Origin: Phytohabitans suffuscus
GTDB taxonomy: Bacteria > Actinomycetota > Actinomycetes > Mycobacteriales > Micromonosporaceae
Reading direction: 5' to 3'
Assembly: GCF_011764565.1 (NCBI RefSeq)
Contig: NZ_AP022871.1
Span: forward strand, 8,184,320 to 8,248,319
DNA: 64,000 nt
Part shown: positions 1 to 8,898 of the stretch, piece by piece
Position numbering within the stretch: the first letter of the stretch is position 1
How the letters are laid out: every line of letters starts with the position of its first letter
Position numbers and translations under genes: made by a program
Notes under the pieces: model-generated
What the model was told of the DNA's origin: nothing
Database searches by the model: none
What the model saw: only the letters and a program-made list of their open reading frames with translations

Positions 1-96
1 CGTCCACTCCCGCCACGGGCGGGCGCTGTAGCTCATCATGCCCAGGCAGATCCGGGAGACCTTGAGGCCGGTCGAGCCGAGTCGCACGTAGTCCAT
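1..96 (-). CDS. Aldo/keto reductase, N-terminal fragment cut by the window edge
   Basis: Only the first 32 residues are in the window. They begin MDYVRLGSTGLKVSRICLG and continue with MMSYS, the usual N-terminus of aldo/keto reductases, where the first beta strands of the TIM barrel start. The family reduces aldehydes and ketones with NADPH in the cytoplasm. The ATG at 96 is the only sensible start, and the gene faces out of the window. The substrate cannot be judged from this fragment. Confidence 0.8.
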   Translation of the reverse strand, partial: MDYVRLGSTGLKVSRICLGMMSYSARPWREWT

Positions 97-123
97 GCAC
101 CTACCCTATGTTGGCCCGTACGC

Positions 124-3100
124 CTACGCGGGCGGGTACACCTTCACCTCCAGCAGTCCGACGGAGTCCGCGGCGCTCTGCAGCAGCACACGTAGCTGCG
201 TGGTGCTGACCGTGTTGAAGGTCACGCTGTTGTACTGGTTGGCCGCCACCGGGTAGCCGCTGGCGCCCGGCACGTCGACGAAGGCGCTGCCGTTCCAGTA
301 CTGGAGCCGCCACGAGGCGGGCAGGTCGATGCCCTGGTTGTCGTCGAAGAAGTACACCTCGGCGCGGTTGACGGAGACCGCCGACGGCCAGGTGAGCTGG
401 GCCCACTGCTCGCCCTCGTTGGGCCAGGTGCCCCAGCGCGGGTTGGCGGTGTCGTTCGACGACGGCGGGTCGATGCCGTCGTTGATCGCGGTCACGGTCT
501 CCCAGGGCGAGGTGTACGACGCGGACGGGGTCGCCGAGCCCGCGACGTTGCCGGCCGGCGGGTCCGGGTCGGGGCCCGGGTTCGTGCCGCCCCGGTTGTA
601 CGCCTTCACCTCGGTCAGGCCGGCCTTCGACCCGGAGGCGTGGGTGAGCTGCACCCGGATCCGCTGGGCGGTCACCGGCGTGAACCGCACGTTGTTGTAG
701 TTGGCCCGCGGCGCGGCCGGCGACTTCACCTGCGCGGCGGCGTTGGTCCAGGTGCTGCCGGACAGGTACTGCACGTTGTACGAGGACGGCGCCCGGTAGG
801 TGGCGTTCTGCGGGCGGCTGTCGCGGAAGTACAGCCGCAGCTCGTCCACGGTCCGCGCCTGGCCGAAGTTGATCTCGTACCAGTCCTGGGTGTTCGGCGA
901 CCCCGCCGCGCCCCAGACCGGGTCGTTGATCGTGAAGCCGTCGACCGCCGCGCCGGTGGTCGTGCCCGAGGCGGTGAACGACGCGGTCGCGCTCGCGCCC
1001 TGCGCCAGGTTGGGCAGCGTCGAGGTGAGGTCGACGCCCGCCTTGGCGAACATGTCGACCATCCGCGCGCTGCCCTGCGCCACCGCGTTCGGCGCCTTCA
1101 CCGGCGAGGTGGTGCTGAACGTGACCGAGCCGCCGGCCGGCAGCGACACCGCGCCGGTCGCCGGGTTGTAGACCACCCGGGTCAGCCGGTCCACGGTGAA
1201 CGCCCGCTGCCCGTCGACGAACACCGAGTAGCCCTGCGGCACGCCCGGGTACCGGGTCACGCCGTCGGCCGGGTCGTCCCACACGATCGACAGGTCGCTG
1301 TCGCGGTACCGCAGGTTGTTGACCGCGAAGTGCGACCAGCCGATGTTGATCGGCCAGAGCTCGACCTGCGCGTCGTTGCGCGGCCGCAGCCCGGCGACGT
1401 CCTCGATCACGGTCCAGTTGCTGCTGCCGAGGATGTTGTGGTGGATCCACGAGCGGTAGTTGATGGTGCGGGTGGAGCTGTTCCAGTTGGCCCAGAACTC
1501 GTTCGCGTCGGGCCAGGCGGTGTTGCCGCCGACGTACTGCGCCCAGACGTTCCAGTACAGCAGCTGCTTGTAGTTGTCGGCGGTCATCCACTGGTTCGGG
1601 TAGTTGCGCAGCGCCGAGCCGTAGAGGCGGAACTGCACGGTCGAGTTGATGGTGGAGAAGTTGTTGCTGCCCGGCTGGCCGGCCGCGGCGGCCGCCGCCT
1701 TGTCCACCTGGTTCGCCGTGTAGAACGGGAAGATCGGGTACTCGGCCGGGTTGTCGAACAGGCGCAGGGCCTGCCGGTACTGGTCGGTGTTGGGCATCAG
1801 CCCGACCGCGTACGGGTAGTAGTTGTTGATCTCCTTCCAGGGCACCAGCGTGTTGGTGGCGACGTGCCGGTGCTGGATCAGGTTGCTGGAGGAGTTCCAG
1901 AGCTGGTTGACGATGCCGTTCTGCACCCGGGTGGCGATCGCCTGCATCTCGCTCGCCTTGGCGGTGTTGCCGAGCATCGTGTACGCCTGCGCGGCGGCGA
2001 GCGCGTTGCTGTACACGTACGCGCCCTCGGCCCGGTCGAGCCAGCCCGAACGCCAGTGGAACGAGACCGCGTCGGCGTCGTTGCCGGTCAGCGCGCCCCA
2101 GTCGTACTCGATGACGCCGTCGTTGTCGTGGTCGTAGAAGGCGAGCTGGCCCTTGACGTCCTGCTCGGCGTAGCGGGCGAAGTTGGCGAGCATGGCCGGC
2201 TGTCCACCGTGGATCTGGTACGCCCGCCAGCCCGCCTCGGAGATGTACTGGGTGTACGAGTTGGACCAGTTCGCCGGGTCTCCGGGGTTGTCCATGTACC
2301 GCCCGTTGCGCGACACCGAGCCGACGTTGAGCCAGTTGCCGTACGCGTACTTCGGGTCGCGCAGGTACTTCAGGTCGTCGATGTGCATCGGCTGGGTGAG
2401 CACGATCGCGTTGTTGTAGCCCAGCGCCCCCTCGACCGACGACGGGAACTGGAACGTCTGCCCCGGGATGTCGCCGTCGAAGTTGTTGAAGCGCATCAGC
2501 CACCAGCGGTAGTAGACGTTCTTCTTGATCGCGGCTTCCGGCACGTCGATGTACGGCACGTTGTCGGCCCACCAGCGGTTGTAGGCGCGCACGTGGGTGG
2601 CGAACGCGGTGGCGTTGTTGTAGCCGCGGTACGTGTTGTACTCCGACAGCGACTCGGGGATCTCGTTGACGACGAAGCCGAGCTGCACCTTCGCCTCGAC
2701 CGTCTGCCCGGCGCCGACGGTGACCGAGCGGTTGAGGCCGCCGCCGCTGACCGCGAACCCGCTGTCGCCGCTCAGCCGCGGGAACAGCGTGGTGAGGCTG
2801 TTGTACGAGGCGCGCTGGCCGGTCAGCTCGGAGCCGCTGGCCGTCGTCGCGTACGGCGAGGTGGCGCGCAGCTGCAGCGTGGTCGAGGCGGTGCCGGTGT
2901 TGGTGATCGACAGGTTGGTCACCAGCACGTTGTTGTCGGTGATGAACTTGGTCTGGTTGACCCGGACCGCGCCGGAGGTGTGCACGCTGCGCCAGTGGCT
3001 GGGCGCCTGCCAGCGCTGCGCGACCTGCTCGGTGAACGTGCCGGGCGTGACCGCGACCGTGTACGCGGCCTGGTCGCTGATGCTCTCGAAGTAGGCGACC

Positions 3101-3420
3101 CGGCCGCCGAACCCGATGACCGAGGGGGAGTGCAGCTTCATGAACGCCCCGCGGCCACGCGTCATCAGGATGCCGCCGTCCGCGTCGGACGGGTCGCTTC
3201 CCGAGCGGGACAGCAGGCGGTCGACCCAGAAGTCGGTGCCGGCGCTCTCGGCGTCGTAGATCGCGCGCATCATGTTGCCGGTGGTGTATCCGACCGGCGG
3301 TTGCGGCACCGCCGGACCGGAGAAGGTGGGCAGGCCGATCGTCTGTGCGGCGCTGGCGGGGGACGCCAGCAGCGCGGCCGCGAGTATGGCGACCACGGCC
3401 GCGGCCAAGGGTTTGCGCAT
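124..3420 (-). CDS. Secreted MGH1-like glycoside hydrolase with two C-terminal discoidin (F5/8C) domains
   Basis: The protein is 1098 residues. It starts MRKPLAAAVVAILAAALL and has a Sec signal peptide probably cleaved after residue 24 (ASA-AQ). An N-terminal beta-rich region leads into an (alpha/alpha)6-type catalytic region at about residues 270-720, with aromatic-rich segments such as YYRWWLMRFNNFDGD and EYDWGALTGNDADAV. This resembles the MGH1-like / GH63-type glucosidase fold. Two discoidin-like carbohydrate-binding domains follow at about 800-937 and 953-1098, separated by a Gly/Pro/Asp linker near position 570. The expected role is extracellular trimming of a glycan or plant polysaccharide; the bond cleaved is not predictable. 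The chosen ATG at 3420 is the one that starts the signal peptide; the frame is open further upstream but without protein-like sequence. Confidence 0.82.
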   Translation of the reverse strand: MRKPLAAAVVAILAAALLASPASAAQTIGLPTFSGPAVPQPPVGYTTGNMMRAIYDAESAGTDFWVDRLLSRSGSDPSDADGGILMTRGRGAFMKLHSPSVIGFGGRVAYFESISDQAAYTVAVTPGTFTEQVAQRWQAPSHWRSVHTSGAVRVNQTKFITDNNVLVTNLSITNTGTASTTLQLRATSPYATTASGSELTGQRASYNSLTTLFPRLSGDSGFAVSGGGLNRSVTVGAGQTVEAKVQLGFVVNEIPESLSEYNTYRGYNNATAFATHVRAYNRWWADNVPYIDVPEAAIKKNVYYRWWLMRFNNFDGDIPGQTFQFPSSVEGALGYNNAIVLTQPMHIDDLKYLRDPKYAYGNWLNVGSVSRNGRYMDNPGDPANWSNSYTQYISEAGWRAYQIHGGQPAMLANFARYAEQDVKGQLAFYDHDNDGVIEYDWGALTGNDADAVSFHWRSGWLDRAEGAYVYSNALAAAQAYTMLGNTAKASEMQAIATRVQNGIVNQLWNSSSNLIQHRHVATNTLVPWKEINNYYPYAVGLMPNTDQYRQALRLFDNPAEYPIFPFYTANQVDKAAAAAAGQPGSNNFSTINSTVQFRLYGSALRNYPNQWMTADNYKQLLYWNVWAQYVGGNTAWPDANEFWANWNSSTRTINYRSWIHHNILGSSNWTVIEDVAGLRPRNDAQVELWPINIGWSHFAVNNLRYRDSDLSIVWDDPADGVTRYPGVPQGYSVFVDGQRAFTVDRLTRVVYNPATGAVSLPAGGSVTFSTTSPVKAPNAVAQGSARMVDMFAKAGVDLTSTLPNLAQGASATASFTASGTTTGAAVDGFTINDPVWGAAGSPNTQDWYEINFGQARTVDELRLYFRDSRPQNATYRAPSSYNVQYLSGSTWTNAAAQVKSPAAPRANYNNVRFTPVTAQRIRVQLTHASGSKAGLTEVKAYNRGGTNPGPDPDPPAGNVAGSATPSASYTSPWETVTAINDGIDPPSSNDTANPRWGTWPNEGEQWAQLTWPSAVSVNRAEVYFFDDNQGIDLPASWRLQYWNGSAFVDVPGASGYPVAANQYNSVTFNTVSTTQLRVLLQSAADSVGLLEVKVYPPA

Positions 3421-3509
3421 CGCGTAACTCCTCGTGGGGAACCGGGCGGAACCGGTGCGAGACCGGTGTGAGCGACGCCGCCCGGCCGCGCTCACGTGAT
3501 GCGTAGGGG

Positions 3510-3526
3510 GAGCGTACATTACGCTC
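3510..3526. promoter_or_regulatory. Perfect 7-bp inverted repeat in the divergent promoter region
   Basis: The sequence GAGCGTA-CAT-TACGCTC is a perfect palindrome with a 3-base spacer. It lies between the divergent hydrolase gene (start 3420) and the M24 peptidase (start 3532). It overlaps TACATT at 3515-3520, which sits at -10 distance from a likely leaderless GTG at 3532. A dimeric repressor site is the simplest reading, but no cognate regulator can be assigned. Confidence 0.4.
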
Positions 3527-3531
3527 GGCCC

Positions 3532-4667
3532 GTGCTCTACCCACCGGATCGCCTCTACCCACCCGACCGCCTCTACCCACCGGATCGCCTTGACCGGACG
3601 CGGGAAGCGGTCGCCGCGGCCGGCCTCGACGCGCTGCTGCTCACGCCCGGCTCCGACCTGCGCTACCTGACCGGGTACCACGCGCACGCGCTCGAACGCC
3701 TGACCTGCCTCGTGCTCCCCGCGCGGGGCGAGGCGACGCTGATCGTGCCGCGCCTGGAGCGCCCCGCGGCCGAGGCGTCGCCGGCGCCCGGTACGGGAGT
3801 CACCATCGTTGACCACGCCGACGGCGACGACCCGTACCCCTGGTGCGGAAGGCCCTCGGCGGGCCCGCGCGTGCCGTCGGCCTGGCGGACCGGATGTGGG
3901 CCGCGCAGGTCCTGGCGTTGCGCGACGCGCTGCCGGAGGCGCGGCAGCGGCTGGCGGGCGAGGTGCTCGCGCCGCTGCGGGCGCGCAAGACGCCGGCGGA
4001 GGTGGCGGCGCTGCGCGAGGCCGGCGCGGCGATCGACGCGGTGCACGCGGGGATGGGCCGGTGGCTGCGCGCCGGCCGCACCGAGGCCGAGGTGGGCGCC
4101 GACATCGCGCGGGCGATCCGGGACGCCGGCCACGAGACGGTCGGCTTCGTGATCGTCGCCTCCGGGCCGAACGGCGCCAGCCCGCACCACGCCACCTCCG
4201 ACCGCGTGATCGCCGCCGGCGACCCGGTGGTGGTCGACATCGGCGGCACGATGCCGTCGGGCTACTGCTCCGACTCGACCCGCACGTACGTGGTGGGCAC
4301 GCCGCCGCCGGACTTCGCCGCGTACTACGAGGTGCTGCGCGCCGCCCAGCGGGCCGCCGTCGCCGCGGTCCGCCCCGGGGTGACGGCGTCGTCGGTGGAC
4401 GCGGCCGCCCGATCGCCGATCGCCGGTGCGGGCTACGGCGAGGCGTTCCTGCACCGCACCGGCCACGGCATCGGGCTGGACGGGCACGAGGAGCCGTACA
4501 TCGTGGCCGGCAACGCGCTGCCGCTGGAGCCGGGCATGGCGTTCTCGGTCGAGCCGGGCATCTACCTCGCCGGGCGGCACGGGGCCCGGATCGAGGACAT
4601 CGTGGTGTGCGTCGACGGCGGCGTCGAACGCCTCAACACGCTTTCCACCGAGTTGGTGGAGCTGTAA
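3532..4667 (+). CDS. M24-family Xaa-Pro peptidase, one-base frameshift as sequenced
   Basis: The N-terminal creatinase-like part (DALLLTPGSDLRYLTGYHAHA) is read in one frame to about 3840. The M24 'pita-bread' catalytic part continues one base earlier and ends at 4667. Restoring one C in the CCCC at 3837-3840 joins DPYP to LVRKALGG and gives about 378 residues, normal for the family. Metal ligands are visible: DIGG and DSTRTY (two Asp), HRTGHGIG (His), EPGIY and EDIVV (two Glu). The enzyme should remove an N-terminal residue before proline in the cytoplasm. GTG 3532 is preferred because TACATT lies at -10 distance (leaderless); GTG 3496 and ATG 3499 are in-frame alternatives. The acyl-CoA dehydrogenase gene follows 26 bases downstream. 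Confidence 0.78.
3535..3588 (+). repeat. Three 18-bp tandem repeats encoding LYPPDR
   Basis: Three copies of an 18-bp unit (ctctacccaccggatcgc, with small variation in copy 2) follow directly after the proposed GTG start of the M24 peptidase. Each encodes LYPPDR. They lie before the first conserved residues (LDRTREAVAAAGLDALLL), so they look like a recent expansion of the N-terminus that need not touch the fold. Confidence 0.85.
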
Positions 4668-4693
4668 CCCTAACGACCGTTAAGCTTGGGGGC

Positions 4694-5887
4694 ATGGATC
4701 GTCTCCTGCCCACGCCCGAGGCGTACGAACTGCTGGAACTCGCCCGTGAGCTGGCCGACGGCGAGCTGGCCCGGAGAGTCGACGACTTCGAGGCGCGCGG
4801 CGAGTTCCCGCGCGAGGTGATCCGCGTGCTCGGCCGCGCCGGCCTGCTCGGCCTGCCGTACCCCGAGGAGGTCGGCGGCGCCGGCCAGCCGTACGAGGTC
4901 TACCTGCAGGTGGTGGAGCTGCTGGCCAGCCGGTGGCTGGCCGTCGCGGAGGCGGTCAGCGTCCACACGCTGTCCTGCTTCCCGGTGTACGCGCACGGCG
5001 GCGAGCAGCTGCGCAAGCTCCTGCCCGACATGCTCGGCGGCGAGCTGCTCGGCGCCTACTGCCTCAGCGAGCCGCAGGGCGGTTCGGACGCCGCGTCGCT
5101 GGCCACCCGGGCGGTCCTGGAGGGCGAGACCTACGTGGTCACCGGCACCAAGGCGTGGATCACGCACGCCGGCCACGCCGACTTCTACAACGTCTTCTGC
5201 CGCACGGGGGTCCCGGACGGCGGCGGGAGCCGCCGTCCGGGACGGAGCGCGAGCGGAGCGAGCGCCATCAGGTACAGCCCCGGCCCGAACGGCATCTCCT
5301 GCCTGCTCGCCGACGCCGCCACCGCGGGCATCGTGCCGCAGGCCCCGGAGCGGACGATGGGCCTGCGCTCGTCCCCGGTCGCCCAGATCGCCTTCGACGG
5401 CGCCCGCGTCCCGGCCGACCGCCTGGTGGGCGCCGCCGGCGGCGGCTTCCGGATCGCCATGGAGGCCCTCGACTCGGGCCGGCTGGGCATCGCGGCGTGC
5501 GCGGTGGGGCTGGCCCAGGGCGCGCTGGACCACGCGGTGGGGTACGCGCGCGAACGGGAGCAGTTCGGCAGGTCCATCCTGGACTTCCAGGGCATCCGCT
5601 TCATGCTCGCCGACGCCGCCACCGGCATCGCGGCGGCGCGGGCCCTGGTGCTCGCCGCGGCACGGCTCAAGGACGCCGGCCGCCCGTACGCGGCGGAGGC
5701 GGCCAAGGCCAAGCTCTTCGCGACCGACACGGCGATGCGCGTGACCACGGACGCGGTCCAGGTGCTGGGCGGCTACGGCTACGTGACGGACCACCCGGTC
5801 GAGCGGTACATGCGCGAGGCCAAGGTCCTGCAGATCGTCGAGGGCACCAACCAGATCCAGCGCCTGGTCATCGCCAAGTCCCTGTAG
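4694..5887 (+). CDS. Acyl-CoA dehydrogenase family protein with an in-frame palindromic insertion
   Basis: The product is 397 residues and follows the acyl-CoA dehydrogenase plan: N-terminal helical domain, middle beta domain (GAYCLSEPQGGSDAAS, TGTKAWITHAG) and C-terminal helical domain (REREQFGRSILDFQGIRFMLAD, VQVLGGYGY). The base region ends in EGTNQIQRLVIAKSL. It should be an FAD flavoprotein that oxidises an acyl-CoA in the alpha-beta position and passes electrons to ETF. About 22 extra residues (near VPDGGGSRRPG) interrupt the middle domain between FYNVFCRTG and PGPNGISC; they come from an inverted-repeat element at 5210-5268. The frame stays open. ATG 4694 is the first start consistent with family length; no strong ribosome site is visible. 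Confidence 0.88.
   Translation: MDRLLPTPEAYELLELARELADGELARRVDDFEARGEFPREVIRVLGRAGLLGLPYPEEVGGAGQPYEVYLQVVELLASRWLAVAEAVSVHTLSCFPVYAHGGEQLRKLLPDMLGGELLGAYCLSEPQGGSDAASLATRAVLEGETYVVTGTKAWITHAGHADFYNVFCRTGVPDGGGSRRPGRSASGASAIRYSPGPNGISCLLADAATAGIVPQAPERTMGLRSSPVAQIAFDGARVPADRLVGAAGGGFRIAMEALDSGRLGIAACAVGLAQGALDHAVGYAREREQFGRSILDFQGIRFMLADAATGIAAARALVLAAARLKDAGRPYAAEAAKAKLFATDTAMRVTTDAVQVLGGYGYVTDHPVERYMREAKVLQIVEGTNQIQRLVIAKSL
5210..5268. repeat. Small palindromic element inserted in-frame in the acyl-CoA dehydrogenase gene
   Basis: A perfect 14-bp inverted repeat, gtcccggacggcgg at 5210-5223 and its complement at 5230-5243, encloses a 6-base loop. It is followed by GAGCG-rich sequence (gagcgcgagcggagcgagcg). 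The segment codes for residues with no counterpart in the family, at a place where related proteins run straight through. This looks like a short interspersed element of the kind scattered in GC-rich actinomycete genomes. Confidence 0.65.
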
Positions 5888-5941
5888 CCCCGCGGTGCCG
5901 CTCGACCAGGGCCCCGACCTCCGCTGCCGGGTCCGCGGGTC

Positions 5942-5958
5942 AAGCCCCGCGGGGCTTT
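5942..5958 (+). terminator. Hairpin terminator after the acyl-CoA dehydrogenase
   Basis: AAGCCCC-GC-GGGGCTT forms a 7-bp perfect stem followed by a short T run (TTT), 55 bases after the stop codon at 5887. The shape fits an intrinsic terminator for the upstream plus-strand genes. Confidence 0.65.
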
Positions 5959-5990
5959 GGGAGCGCGGAGGGTGAGGCCACCCGAGGAGC

Positions 5991-6040
5991 GGATCGTGGT
6001 ATCCAGCTGTCCCTATGGCGGCAACCAGGTACCACGATCC
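5991..6040. repeat. Intergenic long-loop hairpin with 11-bp perfect arms
   Basis: ggatcgtggta at 5991-6001 pairs perfectly with taccacgatcc at 6030-6040 around a 28-base loop containing ccctatggcggcaacc. It lies in the convergent gap between the acyl-CoA dehydrogenase (ends 5887) and the esterase (ends 6057). It is well separated from the terminator at 5942-5958. No gene explains it; it could be a structured RNA end or a repeated intergenic element. Confidence 0.45.
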
Positions 6041-6056
6041 GAAAGGCCGGACTGTC

Positions 6057-7031
6057 TCATGGGAGCTTGAGCAGGTCGCGCAGGAAGGCGATCTGCTCGA
6101 CCCGCTGCACGTTCTGGCCGCCCTCGTGCCCGTTGTACGACCAGACCCGGATGTCCTTGGCGGCCGCCCAGTGGTTGTACGCCGCGTACACTGTGGACGG
6201 TGGGCAGACGTCGTCCATCAGCGCGACCGAGAAGAGGGCCGGCGCGGTGGCGTGCGCGGCGAAGTTGACGCCGTCGAAGTACCGCAGCGTGTCGAACACC
6301 CGCTCCACGTGGTCGCGGTGGCTCTTGCAGTACGTGGTCAGCTCGTAGTACGGCGCCTTGTCGGTGATCTCGGTGGCCCGCCGGTAGTGGCACAGGAACG
6401 GCACGTCCGGCAGCACCGCGGCCAGCCCGTCGACCAGGCCGCCCACCGCGAGCGCGATGCCGCCGCCCTGGCTGGCGCCGGCCGCCACGACCCGGGTGGC
6501 GTCGACGAGCGGGTGCGCGCGGGCGGTCTCCACGGCGCGCACCGCGTCGGTGAAGAGGCGGCGGTAGTAGTACCGGTGCGGGTCCAGGACGCCGCGGGTC
6601 ATGAAGCCCGGACTGTGCGGCCCGCCGGACTCCTCGGGGTCGGGGGTGTCGCCGGGCAGCCAGCCGCCGCTGCCCTGGCCGCGGGTGTCCATCACCAGGT
6701 GCGCGTAGCCGGCCGCGCTCCAGGCCAGCCAGTCCAGCGGCAGGCCCCGGCCGCCGCCGTACCCGACGAACTCGACCACGCAGGGCAGCGAGCCGGCGGC
6801 GCCGCGCGGCGCGAGGAACCAGCCCTTGACCGGGTGCCCGCCGAACCCGCTGAACGTCACGTCATGAACGTCCACCGTGGACAGTCCACTGTGGTACGGC
6901 GTGAACGTCGGCGGCGCGGCGGCGGCGCGGGCCGCGTCGAGCGTGGCGGTCCAGAACGCGCCGAAGTCGTCGGGCTCGCCGCGCTCGGGCCGGTAGGCGC
7001 GCAGCTGTTCCAGGGGCAGGTCGACGAACAC
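6057..7031 (-). CDS. Acetylxylan esterase / cephalosporin-C deacetylase family hydrolase
   Basis: The protein is 324 residues, the usual size of this carbohydrate esterase family 7-like group. It starts FVDLPLEQLRAYRPERGEPDDF, carries the nucleophile elbow GASQGG with the catalytic Ser, and has plausible Asp (DDVCPPST) and His (NGHEGGQN) partners. It removes acetyl groups from xylo-oligosaccharides or related substrates and has no signal peptide, so it acts inside the cell. GTG 7029-7031 is chosen because AGGAG lies about 8 bases upstream. It is divergent from an AraC regulator starting at 7226, which may control it. Confidence 0.85.
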   Translation of the reverse strand: MFVDLPLEQLRAYRPERGEPDDFGAFWTATLDAARAAAAPPTFTPYHSGLSTVDVHDVTFSGFGGHPVKGWFLAPRGAAGSLPCVVEFVGYGGGRGLPLDWLAWSAAGYAHLVMDTRGQGSGGWLPGDTPDPEESGGPHSPGFMTRGVLDPHRYYYRRLFTDAVRAVETARAHPLVDATRVVAAGASQGGGIALAVGGLVDGLAAVLPDVPFLCHYRRATEITDKAPYYELTTYCKSHRDHVERVFDTLRYFDGVNFAAHATAPALFSVALMDDVCPPSTVYAAYNHWAAAKDIRVWSYNGHEGGQNVQRVEQIAFLRDLLKLP

Positions 7032-7225
7032 CTGGGCACTCCTCAAATGATCATCCGTGGGTGTCCCAACCCTAACGGCGGCCGCCCGATCCCCGGTAGG
7101 GCCGCGGCCACCGGCGGCGACGCCGACCCGTTCGGCCACCTCTGGACGATCGCCCGGCGCCGGGGCGCGCGACGGGGACCCGCTGTCCTACACCGGCCCC
7201 GGCGGCAGGCGGCATACTCCCAAGG

Positions 7226-8188
7226 ATGCCGTCGTCGATGTCCTTCGTCACCAGGAGTGTCGACGAGTCCCGGGAGCTGGTGGCGGAGTACTTCTACGCC
7301 GTCGCGATCGACGTCCGGGGCCCCGCCGACACGTTCGCGCTCGGCCTCGACGTGCTCCAGCTCGGCCCGGTGACGCTCGCCGAGATCCAGTTCGGCGCCG
7401 AGATCGCGGTGGAGATCGACCGGATGACCACGTACCACATGGACCTTCCGCTGTCCGGGTTCGCGGAGACCGTGCAGGGCGGCCGGCTGGTCACCGCGAC
7501 CCCCCAGACCGGTGGCCTGTACCGTCCGGACGCGGGCGGCGTCACGGCACCGCGGATCAGCGGCGACTGCCGGCTGCTCAGCGCGAAGATCGAGCCCGCC
7601 GGGCTGGAGGCCGAGCTGGAGAGCCTGCTCGGCCACCCGGTGCGCGCGCCGCTGCGGCTGCCCCGCAGCTTCGACCTGACCAGCGGCCCCGGCCGCAGCC
7701 TCTACCGCCTCGTCCGGCTGGCCGGCGCCGAGCTGCACGACGAGGGCGGGCTCATCTTCCACCCGATGATCGCCGGCCGGCTGTGGCACGGCATCCTGAC
7801 CGGGCTGCTGCTGGCCGCCGACCACCAGTACCGGGAGGAGCTGGCCCGCCAGGCCGTGCCCAGCCGCCCCCGCCACGTCAAGCGGGCGATCGACGTGATG
7901 GAGGCCGACCCGGGCCGCCCGATCACCGTGCACGACCTCGCGCGCGAGGCCGGCGTCGGGGTGCGCTCGCTGCAGGAGGGCTTCCACCGCCACGTGGGCG
8001 TCTCCCCGATGACCTACCTGCGCCGGCTGCGCCTGGCCCGCGCCCACGAGGAGCTGCGCGTGGCCAGCCGCGGCCAGGCGACGGTGGCGAGCGTGGCCAG
8101 CCGGTGGGGCTTCGTGCACCTGGGCCGCTTCGCCGCCGCCTACCGCCGCGCCTACGGCGTCTCACCCGCGCAGACCCTCGACCGCTAG
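7226..8188 (+). CDS. AraC-family transcriptional regulator
   Basis: The product is 320 residues. The first 200 form an AraC_binding_2-like sensing domain (HMDLPLSGFAETVQGG). The last 100 are the double helix-turn-helix (ITVHDLAREAGVGVRSLQEGFHRHVGVSPMTYLRRLRLARAHEEL, then VASVASRWGFVHLGRFAAAYRRAYG). It should bind DNA in response to a small molecule. CATACT lies at -10 distance from ATG 7226, so a leaderless start is possible; ATG 7238 is an in-frame alternative. The 194-bp gap to the esterase start is the likely control region. Confidence 0.85.
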   Translation: MPSSMSFVTRSVDESRELVAEYFYAVAIDVRGPADTFALGLDVLQLGPVTLAEIQFGAEIAVEIDRMTTYHMDLPLSGFAETVQGGRLVTATPQTGGLYRPDAGGVTAPRISGDCRLLSAKIEPAGLEAELESLLGHPVRAPLRLPRSFDLTSGPGRSLYRLVRLAGAELHDEGGLIFHPMIAGRLWHGILTGLLLAADHQYREELARQAVPSRPRHVKRAIDVMEADPGRPITVHDLAREAGVGVRSLQEGFHRHVGVSPMTYLRRLRLARAHEELRVASRGQATVASVASRWGFVHLGRFAAAYRRAYGVSPAQTLDR

Positions 8189-8898
8189 CCGGCCTCCGCC
8201 CGCCAGCCGGCCGCCACCCGGTAGCGCTCCAGGCGCTCGACCAGCTCCGCCGGCCGGCTGAGCGCCACCAGGTGCCCGCCGGGCATCTCGTCGATGTCGA
8301 TGCCGAGGCGCTCGCGGGCCTGCCGGCGCTGGAACTCCACCGGAAACAGCCGGTCGTCGCGCCCCTGCAGGAACCGGGTCGGCACGTCCGGCCACCCGTC
8401 CAGCGGCCAGGGGCGCTCGAACGGCGTGCCCGACTGCGCCGGCTCCCCGCGCGCGAACACCGCCTCCCGCACCTCGTCCGGCACGTCGTGGAAGAACCAG
8501 CTCTCCAGCTCGAACTCGCCCGACCGCCCGTCCCGCGCCGCCATCCGCCGCGCCGCGGCGTCCTGGCCGGTGTTGCCCCACCACTGCCCGCCCGACTCGC
8601 CGGGGCGCGGGACCATCGCGTTGAGCAGGACCAGCAGCCGCACCGGCAGGCGCGCGGCGACCAGCGGCGCGGTCAGCCCACCCATCGACTGGCCGACGAG
8701 GACGAGCCCGGTGCGGCCGCCGACCGCGCTGACCACCGCGTCCGCGTACTCGGCCAGGCCCGCCCTGTCGTCCCCGGCCGGCAGGTCGACCGCGACGACG
8801 TCGTGGCCGCGCTCGCGCAGCAGCGGCTCCACCCGGTGCCAGTAGAAGGCGGAGCCCCCGGCGCCGGGGATCAGCACGTATGTCACGTCAAGGTCCAT
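8185..8898 (-). CDS. Alpha/beta hydrolase, salicylate esterase-like
   Basis: The protein is 237 residues. It opens with an oxyanion-hole motif (VLIPGAGGSAFYWHRV) and has the nucleophile elbow GQSMGG. An acidic residue lies in GRDDRLFP and the His in PGGHLVALS, the plan of methyl-salicylate or hydroxynitrile-lyase-like esterases. It is cytoplasmic with unknown substrate. Its stop overlaps the end of the AraC gene by four bases in convergent orientation. Confidence 0.82.
   Translation of the reverse strand: MDLDVTYVLIPGAGGSAFYWHRVEPLLRERGHDVVAVDLPAGDDRAGLAEYADAVVSAVGGRTGLVLVGQSMGGLTAPLVAARLPVRLLVLLNAMVPRPGESGGQWWGNTGQDAAARRMAARDGRSGEFELESWFFHDVPDEVREAVFARGEPAQSGTPFERPWPLDGWPDVPTRFLQGRDDRLFPVEFQRRQARERLGIDIDEMPGGHLVALSRPAELVERLERYRVAAGWRAEAG

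Noticed and set aside
101..3580. Long open frames opposite or out of phase with the recognised genes
   Set aside because: They are Arg/Ala/Gly/Pro-rich shadows produced by the high GC content and lack family motifs or usable starts.
5991..6040. Phage or integrative element attachment site
   Set aside because: No integrase, tRNA gene or second copy of the sequence is seen nearby.
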